Assembly (NCBI GenBank): GCA_030549495.1
Contig: JAUIRK010000909.1
Location: 62,001 to 126,000, forward strand
DNA: 64,000 nt
Origin: Nectonema munidae
Taxonomy: Eukaryota; Nematomorpha; Nectonematoida; Nectonematidae
Direction of reading: 5' to 3'
Made by a program: the position numbers and the translations under genes. The notes below the pieces were generated by a model. It searched no databases. It was not told where the DNA came from and saw only the letters and a program-made list of their open reading frames with translations. Position 1 is the stretch's first letter. The number at the start of each line of letters is the position of its first letter. Positions 12,884-25,800 of this stretch are shown in pieces.

Positions 12884-14004
12884 ACTTACTTCTGTCTTAA
12901 AAAGTCTAAAACTTTGCTAACATAATAATCTTTCTTTGTTAATTTTGACAACATTTATAACTATAAATGCTTTCTTTTAAACATTTATATTTTTATTAAT
13001 ATGTTTTTCTATTTTGCTATGTTGACTCTTATTTAAACCATATCATCACAGAGAAAGCAGAGGAGATTAAGTCATAAAAATACCTTAAACTCAAGATATC
13101 GTCGTACTGTACTTTAATACTCATACGATTTTAACATATGCAATGTGCCGCTTCTCATGAACTATAAAAACTAATTATATTATTTATATTTTTTAATTTT
13201 ATTTTATTTAGTTTTTTCCTAATATTATGATGGAGTTATTTTAAAAATTTTAACTGGTAATCTAAAATTAACAAAATAAACTCTTATAACTTCGTCAATA
13301 TGGTTTAAAATATTACAAAACATAATTTATATGTTTTTTAGTAATATTTTTTTATTTTAAGTTTCAGATTTTTTCTTTATATTCTTATTAGACTATGACT
13401 TATGAGGCAGCAAATTTTAATCGGCTATTTTCTTGTCTAAAGAAAATAAATTCGATTTTTCGACTTGATTTTTAAGCCATTTTATGTGAACTTTGAAATG
13501 GATCTTTTTATTATCTTTCGAATTAAACAATTAGTTTTTATTCATTTTATGAATTTTTCTTTGATTACAACAAAAAAACGTTATAATAATAATAATAATC
13601 AAAAATCGATTTATAATATTTTTTAAAAATGACTTTCCAATCGCTATTTTTACAAAAAAATTATTTTAGGAAAAAAATATACTATATCCACTAAATAAAT
13701 TTAACTAAATTTTATTATTTGATAAGTTCACTATTTACTTATAATAATACTGTTGATTAAGAGCTACGCATCATTTAAGCTCAGCAAAATGAGGAAATGG
13801 TTAGTGGATTAACTATCAATTTGGATAAAATGAGGATATACAAATTTAAAAATAACATGGTATAACACCACTGTGCCGGTCTGACTTCGCTCCTGGACTG
13901 TATTGAATTTTTATCCCCAGAACATGAACACATTCTTAAATTTATCGCAGCTATAAATGTAATTTATTTTTGTTTTAGTAAAAGGATACATTTGAGTTGC
14001 ATTG
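12884..14004. other. intergenic stretch before GTF2H5
   Basis: This is AT-rich and includes a short (AAT)n run near 13583-13600. The 5' UTR and promoter of GTF2H5 must lie towards its right end, possibly with a 3' splice site near 13979. No motif is clear enough to mark. Confidence 0.35.
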
Positions 14005-15220
14005 ATGGTTAATGTCATAAAGGGAGTTTTGATTGAATGGTATCTTTAAATCTTAATTTAAACATCATTTTAATTATATGTTTTTTAAGTGATTCTTCAA
14101 TGAAACAATTCTTGATCAATTTAGATGAAACTAATGCTTTTCAAAAAAAATTCATCCTACAAGTATTCGATTTTTAAAAATGTTTAACTTTCAGTATGCT
14201 TTATAACTAGACTGCGGTGATCTTCACCATTTTGTAGGCTTGTTCCCCCTTGAAACCCTAGAGAATAATATCCTTCACCCAAAAAGTATTTGATAGATTA
14301 ATTTTCCTTAATTATAAAAATTTCATTATATATTTGAACAAACAAACAAACACACACCCAACAGACACAAAATGCATATAGATATTTTGGGATTTAAAAC
14401 CTACATTTTTATTCCGATATTTAAATAAGAATAACAAATTAATTAAAAGAAATCCTAGTTAAATTGGCACAAAATTCAATATATAGGGGGCGTGAGTAGG
14501 GTTAGTTAGATGCTGGATTCGATAACTCAAGGTCTTGGGTTCGATCCTGCATCAAGCCTGCTTTCCTCATAGTTCGATACAAGCGGCGCAATTGTGCCTT
14601 CTCGATGAAAACATCCTATGGTACCTTTATCGTCTAAGTTATTAAGAACAGGTTTTTTAAAACGAAAATATATGTTTTGTTTTTGATCTACCTCTGATTT
14701 CTGTATCCAGTGGCGTACTCACGATATTTTTATTGGGGGTGGCAGTTTTTTTTCAAGAAAATAGCAAAAACTTTAATCAATTTTTGATATAAAAAATTGA
14801 AATATCCCTAATTGAAATTTAATTTTGAAAGTGTACCATTTAACTTTATTATGCTTTTATATAAACAAAATTGATCATTCTTTTTTCTTCAATATAACAA
14901 TCCAATTTTCTCTTGTTATCTAATAATTTAGTTTACTAAATAAAAATTGAAAGTTTATAGTTAATTTTAATATTATTAAAGACGGCTTTTAAATTTTCGG
15001 CCTAACAATTGAAGCCCCACTTAAGTCATAAAGCACTGCTTTTTATGCAAGTAAGGTTCCTTAAATTTGTCTAACCACCTATACTGTTCTTTACATTTTG
15101 TCTTTATTTCAGGACTTGAGTGAAAGACACCTCTTTGTAACCTCAGAAATTGTTGACGAACTCAAAGAAAAGATTGATGATCTGCTAAACAAAATATCCT
15201 TTCCTTCCATTATTGACTAG
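14005..15220 (+). CDS. GTF2H5: TFIIH subunit p8 / TTDA / Tfb5
   Basis: The three coding exons are 14005-14039, 14090-14162 and 15113-15220. Introns are GT-AG, 50 bp and 950 bp long, and phases agree. The product is exactly 71 aa, the length of human GTF2H5. It begins MVNVIKGVLIECD, continues SSMKQFLINLDETNA and KKFILQDL, and ends DDLLNKISFPSIID. This follows the family pattern MVNVxKGVLxECDxAMKQFLxxLDE...KKFIIQDLxxxHLFV throughout. The protein is the smallest TFIIH core subunit. It binds p52/Tfb2, stabilises TFIIH and stimulates XPB in nucleotide excision repair. All conserved blocks are present and there is no sign of decay. Every exon is under 110 nt, so ordinary ORF scans would miss the gene. 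The last exon has a strong pyrimidine-rich acceptor (tctttatttcag). Intron 2 carries a SINE. Confidence 0.94.
14486..14630 (+). mobile_element. tRNA-like SINE, subfamily 1, in GTF2H5 intron 2
   Basis: The head resembles a tRNA gene: a box A-like 'ggttagttagatgctgg' and a box B 'ggttcgatcc' about 40 bp later. The tail 'catagttcgatacaagcgg' is followed by 'tgtgccttctcgatgaaaac'. It is about 90% similar to the minus-strand copy at 63279-63420. The tail is also shared with the other SINE subfamily at 15680-15825 and 48885-49031. Confidence 0.75.
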
Positions 15221-15679
15221 ATGAATCAGACAGGTTTTTATCAACTTTTCTCACTATCCTTTTCTCTTTAGTTTTTTTGAAAAGTCTTCAATTTGCATTC
15301 GTAATATGTTATCTTATTCTTTTATAAAACATCAATTGCCAAATTTTAAAATATAGAGTGCACAATTATTCCTCAAGAGTTTTGGGATGCAATACTCTTA
15401 CATTAATGAAAAAAGAATGACTTTTATGACTTAAAAATTGCAAGAAAATCATCACTTTTATTTTTTAATTTTATGAAAATTTGACTTGTCTACTTCTTGT
15501 CAATATTTTATTACGCTATTATTTGTATCGAGACTAAAGTATTAAAAAACATTATATAAATTGGGATCAAATATTATCCCTTTAAAATATGATAATTGGT
15601 ATTGCAAAAAATGTTAATACTGATGAGGCAATGAAAAAAATTATAATTTTTTGATTAGCTTTAGTAAAAGGTAAAATAT

Positions 15680-15825
15680 AAAGGTACCTTCGGTGTGTTT
15701 TCATTGACAAGGCACTGATGTACCGCTTATGTCAAACTATGAACAAATTGGTATCGATGAGGAATCGAATCCAAGGCTTCCGTGCTGAGTCCATCATCTC
15801 AACCAACCTGCCATGCCACCCATCT
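15680..15825 (-). mobile_element. tRNA-like SINE, subfamily 2
   Basis: On the minus strand the copy begins 'gggtggcatggcaggttgg', with box A-like 'ggttggttgagatgatgg' and box B 'ggattcgattcc', then the tail 'catagtttgacataagcgg' and 'tgccttgtcaatgaaaac'. It is very close to the + copy at 48885-49031. It lies downstream of GTF2H5. Confidence 0.75.
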
Positions 15826-16009
15826 CTCTATCTTTTTTTACCATTGTAACTATCAATAAGGTTGTTGTTGTAAGCTCCTTAATTGCACTATCTCATTATG
15901 ATTGTAGTCAATCAGTTCATTACCGAGAAGAAAAAAGTTACATTTCCTATAATGAGCTAAGGGAGTATTACTACTACGAGTAAATACTCTCATGGAAAAG
16001 TATAGAATT

Positions 16010-18010
16010 TTGTTACACTTTCGTAGAAGCAACGAGGAGTTTGTGTATTTTCAGCCAACCTACATAAAAGTCACCGTTAGGTGCTGCTGACTTTGTATCT
16101 AGGCTTCTACTTATGGCTTAATAATTATATATACATACATATATATGATTATATATAAATAAGTTAAATCCAAGTTTCGGCAAGGCAGTTTCCCCTCTAA
16201 ATATCTCGCATGGCTTGGACCGCAAATGGCTTGAGTGTTGTATGAATGTGAGTTCAGTTGAAAAGATGGTGTGTGTGTCATGTGTGTGCTGATTACAAAA
16301 TGGACAACGCGAATTCGTGTGTGTTTTGGGATCGATTTTATGAAGATGCTCACGAAGTAACGGTGATTTATTAGCTCTAAGTTGTGCAAGTGTGTGTCTC
16401 TGTTGGATCAATTTTTGGAGGACAAATATTTATTATTTTATTTGGTTTAAGTGTAGAGAGATGACTCGATATTGATTGTTTATGAATTGATTTATTAATG
16501 TTTTATTGTTTTTGTCTATCTTCTCTGTTTTGACATGTGTTGTAGAGAATGAGATTATTTTTTTCAGATATTGTCTTTGTGGTTTTTTGTCGTGGTAAAG
16601 TCGTTGAGTGGGTGTAGTTTATTCGCGGCCTTTGCTCTTAAGTTTGGTGCATGTAAGTTTATGTGCTCTTTAAGAAGTAGTATAGAAGTTTCTGTGTGCA
16701 GATGTTGTGTGTTGGTATCTAAAGTAGTGCCTGTTGCTAGACGCAGTGCTTTGTTTTGTAATGTTTGTAATTTTGTCAATTACTGGACCCCATATTGTAG
16801 ATCCGTATTCTAATATTGGTCTTGTTATAGTTTTAATATGTATTGGTGAGAACTTTTGCCCCATTTTGTCCCTGTTAGTGCTTGAATAATGTTAATTGAT
16901 TTATTTGCTTTTTTTGTGTGTATTTGTTGTATGTAAGCTAACGGTCAAAAGTGATGCCAAGAATTTTTGGGTTTTTATTTGTGTGTATTAGATCTTTATC
17001 TATTGTAAGGTTTAGTTTTATTTTATGTTCAACGTTTGCTTGTGTAAATGGAGTTGATTGTGATTTGGTAGTTTTGATTACTAAACCATTCTCCTTGAGC
17101 CACTCGTGTATTATGTTAAAATAATTTTGCATGTTTACTTCAGCTATTTTAATGTTTGGGTTGTTGAGGTTATGGTGATGTGGTCAACATATGTTATTAA
17201 ATTGACTTGATTAAGTGGTTTTGGTATGTCGGACATGTAAATACTGAATAATATGGGAGAGAGTGCGCTACCTTGTGGTACACCTGAATGAGGGTGTCTT
17301 ATGTGATTCTTATTATTATGATATTCGGTGTATGTGTATCTTCCCCGTATATAGTTTGCCAAAAACTTAATGTATTGTGGGTTGATAATGGTATTATTTA
17401 TAATTTTGTTAATAAGAGAGTTAATGTTAATTGTGTCAAAAGCTGATGTTAAGTTTTGTGCTGTGATAATTGTACAATGGAAAGGTTTTTTATTATTAAA
17501 ACCCGTAGCATTAATGGTGTGTAGTGTCTGGAGTGTTGTAGTAGTGGAATGACATTTTTTTAAAACGCGCTGGTGTTTAGTGTACTGTATGTAGTTTTGA
17601 ATGTTTTTAAGAATAACATTTTCTAGTAGTTTTGCGATAGGTGAAAGTAAAGAAATATGTCGGTATGATGAAAGTATGTTATTGTTTTTGCCCAGTTTTA
17701 AAATTGGTATTATTCTTGAAGTTTTCTATATATGTGGTATCGTATTAGTCTTAAATGTTAGATTAAAAATATGTGTTAAAGAGGTAACCGCCATTGGGCT
17801 TAGGTGCTTTCGGTGGATGCTTGTAAGGTTGTCAGGTCCTGGTGCTCTGCTACTTTAATGTGTTGTGAAGTGCATCTAATACTTCTTTTTTGTTTATAGC
17901 TATGTGTGATTTAGGTAGTTGATTTAATAGTTTATTTGCTGTGTCGTAAGTCTTAATTTTTAGTTTTGGTAAAATGTTCATGAATTGTTTGTTAAATGCA
18001 GTTGCCATTT
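16010..18010 (-). mobile_element. 5'-truncated LINE, Jockey/CR1-like reverse transcriptase
   Basis: Minus-strand translation from about 17860 gives SYRYISLLSPIAKLLE, then SGVPQGSALSPILFSIYMSD (17362-17144). The catalytic YADD box reads YVDH in this copy, so it could not be active. The chain continues with the RT thumb (KNPKILGITFD, then RPILEYGSTIWGP). It ends with LAQLRANKSPLLREHLHKID and a CPFC...HDTH zinc-like motif (16411-16118). A non-coding 3' tail runs to about 16010 and shares sequence with the fragment at 52080-52460. No RNase H is seen. The clade assignment is an inference. Confidence 0.75.
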
Positions 18011-18905
18011 GTATATATAATCAATAAAGTTTATATTCATTATCCTTCATACCCAAACATCACGCATCTGGACTCTTCGTTTTGAGATGTATAAGATTAT
18101 TTGTTTACGCTTAACAATACTAAGTATAATAATAAGATTAATTACTTATAAGCATTATCTGGCTTTTGCTCCGAAGCAGAAATATTTTAGTGTCTGACTC
18201 CGGCTCCTTCAACTTTTTTTTAAAATTAATTTTCTTATTATCTATACTACCTATTTGTGATATATGTCAAAAAAACTAGATTTCTATAACTACGTAGTTG
18301 TTTTTTTATTATAATTTATACGCTTACATATACTAGACACTGTCCAAATTTTAATTTCTTATACTTTTTTATTGGGTCTTGCGATACAACTATGATGTAT
18401 ATATTCCAATTGTATTATTCCATGGTAGTTTTTATTGGACAGTGGTTATGGTATTTTTTTTAGTAATTTGGTTATATATTTAATAAAAATCGTGATTTTA
18501 TTGAAATAATTTTTCTTGTACTGAAGACAAATTTTTTAGTAAAAGAACTTCATGGTATATTAAAATAAGCAATATTTAAATTGGTAGGACGAAGTTTTTA
18601 AAGGAATAACCGATAAAATTAAAATATTCATTTAGGGATTAAATAGGATTCTTCTACCACTCTCAGGATCCAGATTCTAAATAAAATTGCGAGAAAGCTA
18701 TCAAGATTATTTTAGTTTTGTTTTCTGCATTTGAAAGAAGAGATTCAAAGTTTATTGTATTTTATAAACAGAAAAGTTTTTACTAGTATATTTATATTTA
18801 AAAAATGAACTTTTTTGGCCACACTGTGGATCTGGCTTCATGTATGCAAATTCTTTGGCTCTGTCGGCCCTGACTCTGATTCTGAAGCCTTGTTTATAAG
18901 TGAAG
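18011..18905. other. intergenic AT-rich stretch
   Basis: I recognise no gene here. Two 'gactccggctcc' / 'gactctgattctgaag' phrases near 18195 and 18870 recall the ends of repeats, but the pair does not form a convincing inverted repeat. Confidence 0.35.
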
Positions 18906-19020
18906 AAAATTTAATGTGCAAATTAGGTTGGTGTGGTCATGTACTAAGAAAGAAGCAGTAAGAAGCAGTTCTAGGAAAAAGAAGTAAACGCGTGGCCTGG
19001 AGTAAGGAATGAAAAAACTC
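18906..19020 (+). mobile_element. short fragment of an RTE-type LINE
   Basis: The translation LGWCGHVLRKKQ corresponds to the LRWYGHVLRR block near the C-terminus of RTE-type pol proteins, also present in the longer copy at 32980-33170. Only about 115 bp is recognisable. Confidence 0.5.
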
Positions 19021-19456
19021 AGTGTCTGAAATGAAGACGATATTAATTTTACAGTATTCGTATTTTAAATAACATTATTATTTATGGCTTCGATTCAAAC
19101 TCTTAAATTTGAAATAAAGTATTCAAACTTATTTTTTTAAATAAATATTCGAAATATTTACCCTAACTCTTAGCCTTTTCAACCAATCAGACAATAATTT
19201 TACAAGCATAATAGCGCTATTTTTAATATGATTTCCTTATTCTTGGTTTTAACGCATGAAGCACAATCAGAAGGTCTAAAAAATCTGACATGGTTTATTA
19301 TTGCATCTCCCTTGCGCAGTATGAGATGTTTGCAGTAGAGCTCCTTTCTCGCTTTTACTTCTCTTACTGAAATTGCACGCGCACACATGTTTACTAGTTG
19401 AATGGGGGTATATCTATTAGTTGGCTTCTTAGATCTTAGTGGTGGACATTGGCGGA

Positions 19457-19497
19457 TCCAAGGGGGGGGGGGGGGGGGGGGGGCTCGCCCCCCCCCC
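19457..19497. repeat. poly-G run followed by poly-C run
   Basis: A run of more than 20 G, a short spacer and a run of about 9 C follow 'ggcggatccaag', a phrase typical of hAT MITE ends. The G and C runs could pair as a hairpin. Run lengths of this kind are error-prone in assemblies. Confidence 0.6.
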
Positions 19498-19886
19498 TAT
19501 GGAGTGAGGCCTCAAAAATTATTGTTTCAATTTTCCCGGACCATTCATTCATCAGGATTTCTATGGAATTGTAATTTTGTCTATTTGGTTTTGCTTGTGT
19601 ATTGGAGTATTCAGTAAGACAGTAAGAAACTGAGAGAGAGAGAGAGAGCTCGCAAAGAGTGAAGAGTGCTGCGCAAGAGAAAGGCAATATAATCATATCA
19701 GATGATATCTGAGTGTTGCAAATATCCCAGTCCTGCATTTGAATCAAATCAAACTAGTCCACAGGGTTAAAATTTTCTCTTCCAATTTTGATGAGGTTGA
19801 TTTAGCTAATCTTCGTATTTTTATTTGTGTTTATGGCATTGAATGGGGAAGTTAATTTTGATAATAATTTAAGGAAAGAAGGTGTC

Positions 19887-22800
19887 ATGATGGGTAAACC
19901 CACCAGAGACATCTATTTCTCCCTTTCTTCTTCTAACTTAGTGAAGTGAAAAAGACGTCATGTATCTCTAGTTTTAAGTGAAGGCAATTTATTTACCTAT
20001 GGAAATAATTTGGAAAAACTTTTTGAAAAATGGATTTTCGTGAAATGAAACTGTCCTACACCATCAAATGCTCGGTTTTAATCCTATTAACTTGAAGCAC
20101 AGATACAACGCGATATTTTTTGTAATAGAAAAGTTAGAGACTACTAATGCAAAAACGTAATTTTATAATTTTTAAAAATCTTATTCATTCATAACTTATT
20201 TGTATTTAGGCTTGGTGATTTTTGCATTGTTTTCTATTGCTATTCTCTTGCGTTTGTCCCTCATCTATCTTGCATCATGCATCGATTCCTCACAAGCTTC
20301 AAAAGTCTACCTGCAGCCAAAGTACACAGATGCCGATTACTATGTCATTACCGATGCTTCATCGCTCATCGCTCAATTCAAGTCTCCTTACCTCCATCCA
20401 ACATTTAGGTGCTTTTTCTCTAATGCACTCCATCATTTGGCCTGGCCTTTTTATTTTGCACTCTAAACAGATCGCCTAACGTTGTTTTTTCCAACTTAGG
20501 GCTTTTTATTCTAAAAACGTGTAAATTAACATTTTTTTTGGAGGGGAGGGGCGATCAAATTAATATTCTTAGACTTTTTGTCTTGCTCTTTTAATTATTT
20601 CTGCAAAAAAAATTTGACAATTTTGATACAGAAAAAAAAAGTATTCTCATCTAGAAACGACGACCTCTCGAGTTATTTTCTTCGTGTATAGAGAAATTGG
20701 CAAATTTTCTTCAAGACTAGGGTGCCTCATTCAAATATACTCTAAAAAGTAAAAAATTTTGACGAGGAATTGAATTTTGTAAACTAAATTTCCAGGAAAC
20801 TAGAAAACCATATAAAAGATATTGATACATTTAGAATTGGATTAGTTTATATATACGAGATGTTAGAACTTGATTCATTCAATAATATTATCTTGCACAA
20901 ATTCAATTTTTATTTACAAAAGAAGATGGGAAGAAGAGCTTCTCCTACTTTAGCAATACTCTACATTGGTTATTTTGAAACTAATTTTATTTACCCCAGA
21001 TTTCTCAACTTTGTTTGGATTCGATATATTGATGATATATTAGCTTTTCTTGATATAAGCACTGATATTGATGAAGCTTTCGAATTTCAGTCTTGATGAG
21101 AATATCGAATACACGATGAATTTGTAATGCTGATAATTTGATTCCATACTTGGACATCTTGTTTCAAACTCAAGGGGACAATCTATTAACCAAAATCTTG
21201 AGAAAGACAACAGAGAAAGGAATTAATTATAAATGCACATTCTTTCAAAGTTAAGCAAGCTACTTTGCAGTACATCTCAACATAAAGAATGAAAAATAGT
21301 AAACACATGAATTGAACGATATAAATCTGGTGCTGAAGGTGGCCCATTAAATTAGTGATATTATAAAGAAGTGAACACTAAAATAAATAATTTATTGAGC
21401 ACTTAAAATTTTAAAAATGTAAATTTTCGCCGACAGTCGGCTTTTTCAAACACAAAATGATTATGGGTAAGCGGGAGAGAACGACGCAGCTTGAGACAAA
21501 GAGTGACGGAGGATTAAAACATATGCTTTTCTTTCGATTTGATGATAGATAAGCGCTGTATGTGTCGTGTCTTGGTGTGTGCGAGTAAGTGTGTATGTGT
21601 ATATAAGTGTAATAAGATATAATGGTACGGTCCAAATGTGAGAGATTAGTGTGCCGCCACTGTAATTATCTTTTGCTGCAAAGTGGTATGATGTAGAGAA
21701 GGCCTTTTTTTTCTAGAACCTTGGTGTAGTATGAAGGAAAGTTAGAAGATATAATAACGAAGAGTGTGAGATTGTGTGGTGCTTATAATCGTGAAATGGG
21801 GGAAGGGGGTGTTTTACATAAGTATGCTAGAAAAATGAGCAAAAGTGTGACACTAATTCACCTTTTACGAGATGTAGTCGTACAATAGAATTATTTTAAT
21901 CCTATTCTATACGGGATGGAGGAGAATATGTAATTGTGAAATAAATGTAGTTTGTGTGAGAGAAAATTTGTAGGATGTGATGTTGCTTACTATAAGAATT
22001 CACATTAAATGTGTATTACTAAATTGGGTATTAAGAATCGGTTTTCTATCTTTAATGTAGAGTTCTTCTTTGATAATTCTTTCTGTATCGGTATGGCATT
22101 TGCATAAAATATTAACTTTCAAATCAGATAACGAAAAAAGTTAGGGCTTATGGAAATTGACGAAATGAAATCCTAGTGGTGACTTGATATTTTTCTTTGC
22201 AATATCATATATGTGCTCTCTCATACGAAAAATGATGGGTCTGCATGTTTCTTTAATGTAGCAATTATTACACAAAGTCCGCTTAATTAACAAAGTTCAC
22301 TGAACATTCATTATCATTGATAATATCACATTTAGTGTCACATCTGTGATTAACTTAATGAGGTTCCTTCGGTTTAAATACATACCTGTCAACCTAAAAT
22401 TTTTAAAATCTGGAGATTTTCAGCTTTATATGGAAAAACCCCGGAGAATATGTTAAAAACCGCGAGAAATGAATTGTTTTGCATAGTTATTGTTCAAAAA
22501 ACAAATATTATCATGTGTATTTGACTTTTTTTGGACACAAAATAGCGATATTATTATTATAATTAAAGTTACAAAAAGTATTTATTGAAGAACAAATAAA
22601 CTAATAAGAATTCTGACATTTTTCAGTGTTATATATTACAGTTGCTTTTTTGAAAGTTTAAGCAATTCTTCGTCTGGTATCCAATCATAACAATTATTTT
22701 CTTTTTCTGGGTTATTTGCTTTCATAGTCAAAATGCTTGACAGCGTACTATCTAACTTCAAAGAAGATCGGGTTTCTGTTTTATTTTTCTTTATAATGCC

Positions 22801-25800
22801 AAATAGTCTTTCAAGACTTGCATTACTATTTGGAAGAACAAGAACCAGAGTAGCAACGGAAGGAAGTATTAAATCTGGCTGTTGAAGTTTCAGGAATTTT
22901 CATTTTAGCAATGTAGTGCCATAAAACATCTATTTGATAATGAACATTTTTTTGTACTCCATCATCAACACTATCCACTATTTCTGCTTCAATCCAAGCA
23001 TTATTTCCAATTTCATCAGCAGATAAAGATTTGTAATCGACAAATTCTTCGAACAATGAGTCATGTTTGATACTTTTTATAAAAATTTGGTTCGAAAACT
23101 TTTCAAGAAAAAATTCAACTTGAGACCATTCACTTTTGTCCCTTTGAACAACGTCAACCCATGAACTGTTGAGTACAACTTTGTCATCAAGTGCACATTT
23201 TTTTTAATATACAAAAGCGTTTCTTTATAATAAACTTGGGCAGCTTGAATGAATTTATTATAATTTTCTTCTGTTATTTTTCCAGAATTTAGCAATGTGT
23301 TTAACTTAAATTTTGTTAATTTACCAAGAAAAATTGTTTTAGACTCTATAAAGACAGAAGTATCAGACAGATTGAAGTTCAATACAGAATTGAGGCTTTT
23401 TAAAGTGGTTGATTTCAAAAATCTTGAGGCAATTCTTCTTCCAAGATTTTCTATAAAAGATTAAAAAAAATTTAAGTAAATGTAACGAAGGTTTTTCTCG
23501 TTGAAGAAGTAAATTAAAATTGGTAACCATGATTTTAGTCTTTTGAAACGCTCATTGTTGAAAGATTCATTTAAAAAGTCTGATCGCTTGGAAAGTTTTT
23601 TAAGACTCTTTCTGTTCATTTTTCTAAAGAAAGCCATCTTACCGAGAGGTGCTTCAAAACAGAACGATATTCTTCCAATATATTCGCTGAAAGCATCATT
23701 AGCGTGACTTGCAGCAATGTGAGCCAAATGGCATGGACAACCGCCTACAAAGATACTTTCATTTTTCACTAAAAATCTTGAAGCAATTGAATTCCGTTTT
23801 CCAATCATTACGTTTGCGTTATCAACACAAACCAGCACAATTATGCCATCTGATTGAAAAGCATTGTCAATCTGCTCAAAAATTTTGAAAGCCTTTCCTG
23901 CATTCCCTCCTTCAGTTGATCACATTCTGTAGAAATGGTTTGATATTGTTTTTGATTCAGCAACATTAAATATTTTTATCATGACTGGGTTCATTTTTTG
24001 AACACCACTATCATTTGAACCATCATTTCCGACCTTACATGGATTTTTTTACAAAAATTAACAACCCCACTATAATAATAAGGTTGAAATGCTTTATTAA
24101 TAATATAAAATGTTTTTGTTTTTGCACATGCATTTGAAGAAGCAATCTTACTATCAGGGAAAATGTTTCTGGAAAGGCAAGCAAGATGATCTGAAGTGGC
24201 TATGGGCAAATTATGCTGAACTAAAAAGTTTGTTAACTTTTTTGTAGAATACACTTTCCGTATTCTCAACGACTAGTAAAGGAAGGCTTTTTTGAGTTTT
24301 CCAAGAAGATTGGGCTTGTTGATGCGATTGCGTGCTACAGTGGTCTTTCACATCTTTCAGACCCTGATGACCGCAACTTAACTGTTTTCCACATGGAATA
24401 CAGTAATACATAAGCGTGTTATTTGTGACTTCTTTTATAGGGTAAGTCACCTTCCATTCATTTTTAAATGATACTTTGTATTTTAAAGAACCAGAAAATT
24501 TCTTTTTAGATGCGTGAAGAATGTTAGAGTTACTTTCTAAATTAGAATCAATCGCTACAGTAGTTTCATCTTTTTGTCTTCTTTTAGACGCCATTTTATA
24601 AAAGGATTAAAGTTCGACTATAAAAATCTAACAAAAAGCAGGAAATTTTAAATTAATAAATTTTTTGATCTGTTAACAACTTTTAGTGCAAAACTTTTTT
24701 AAAATATTAATGAAAAATGTTATAAATGAAAATACCAGCATTCAATAGCATAAAGAAAACAATTGAAATAAAGGGTACCTTTATGTATTATTTTTTATTT
24801 ATTTTTCTTTTGTGTTTTCAGCAAAGTGCCGCGTCATTGTCCTTTCGATGAACATATGATCATAATCATTTTTTATGAATTTTTTATGAATATTTCTTAA
24901 CTCGTTGTTCTTATTGTTAGAAATTCTATCAGCTCTACTAAGTTCCATTTTGATAAGTGAAGCTTTTGTACTTATAAGGTGTCCAGAAGTGAAATTTACG
25001 CAAATATTTTTATCCGTATTCTTACGGTAAACCTTAGTTACAATATTATTGTTATTATCGATTAATAAAGAAATATCTAGAAAAGAGATTTTGTTATTTT
25101 CAGAAACTTCAAAGGTATAGTTGATATTTTTATCAAGATTATTTAAATATTGATGAAAATAAGTGATATCGTAATCTTTCTTAAAAAAAGTGATGCAGTC
25201 GTCAATGTATCTATACCAGATTGGAAATTCAAGGTTGGAGTAAATCAAAGTGTATTCAAAATAGTCTATGAAAAGAATAGCAATGGTTGGAGACAATCTT
25301 CCACCCATTGGAAGTCCTTTCTTTTGGAAAAATTTTTTTTTTTAAAAAGTGATATTAAAAAGAGCAACTTCAAGCATTTCCTTAATGAGATCGATATCAA
25401 CATTAAAACAGTGAATATCCTTCATATGTTTCATATATTTATTACAAGTTATTTCTATTGAGTCTTGGATTGGAATAGAGCCGTATAAATTAACTATGTC
25501 GAAGCTGACCATTTTTAATATAACTAGAAACAAAAGAAAGAAGCTGTCTCAAAATATGATTTAAGAGCCAAGATATTTTTTCGGTGGGAGAGCCTATAGC
25601 ATTACAAATAGATCTAAATTGTATATTTGAAGTGTTTTTGAGCGTTTTTGTTAGGAGATACTAAAAACTGGGCTGAGAATGTCTTGTAATGAGCTTATAT
25701 GCTGTGCGTTTATCAATAGCATCAACATTTGTAAGCGTATGTATAAGTTTATTACATGAGTCTTCAATCTTTTTCAAATTAAAACTTGCCCGTTGACATT

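Noticed and set aside
18160-18893. Possible element bounded by 'gactccggctcc' and 'gactctgattctgaag' phrases
   Set aside because: The phrases do not form an inverted pair and no target duplication is visible.
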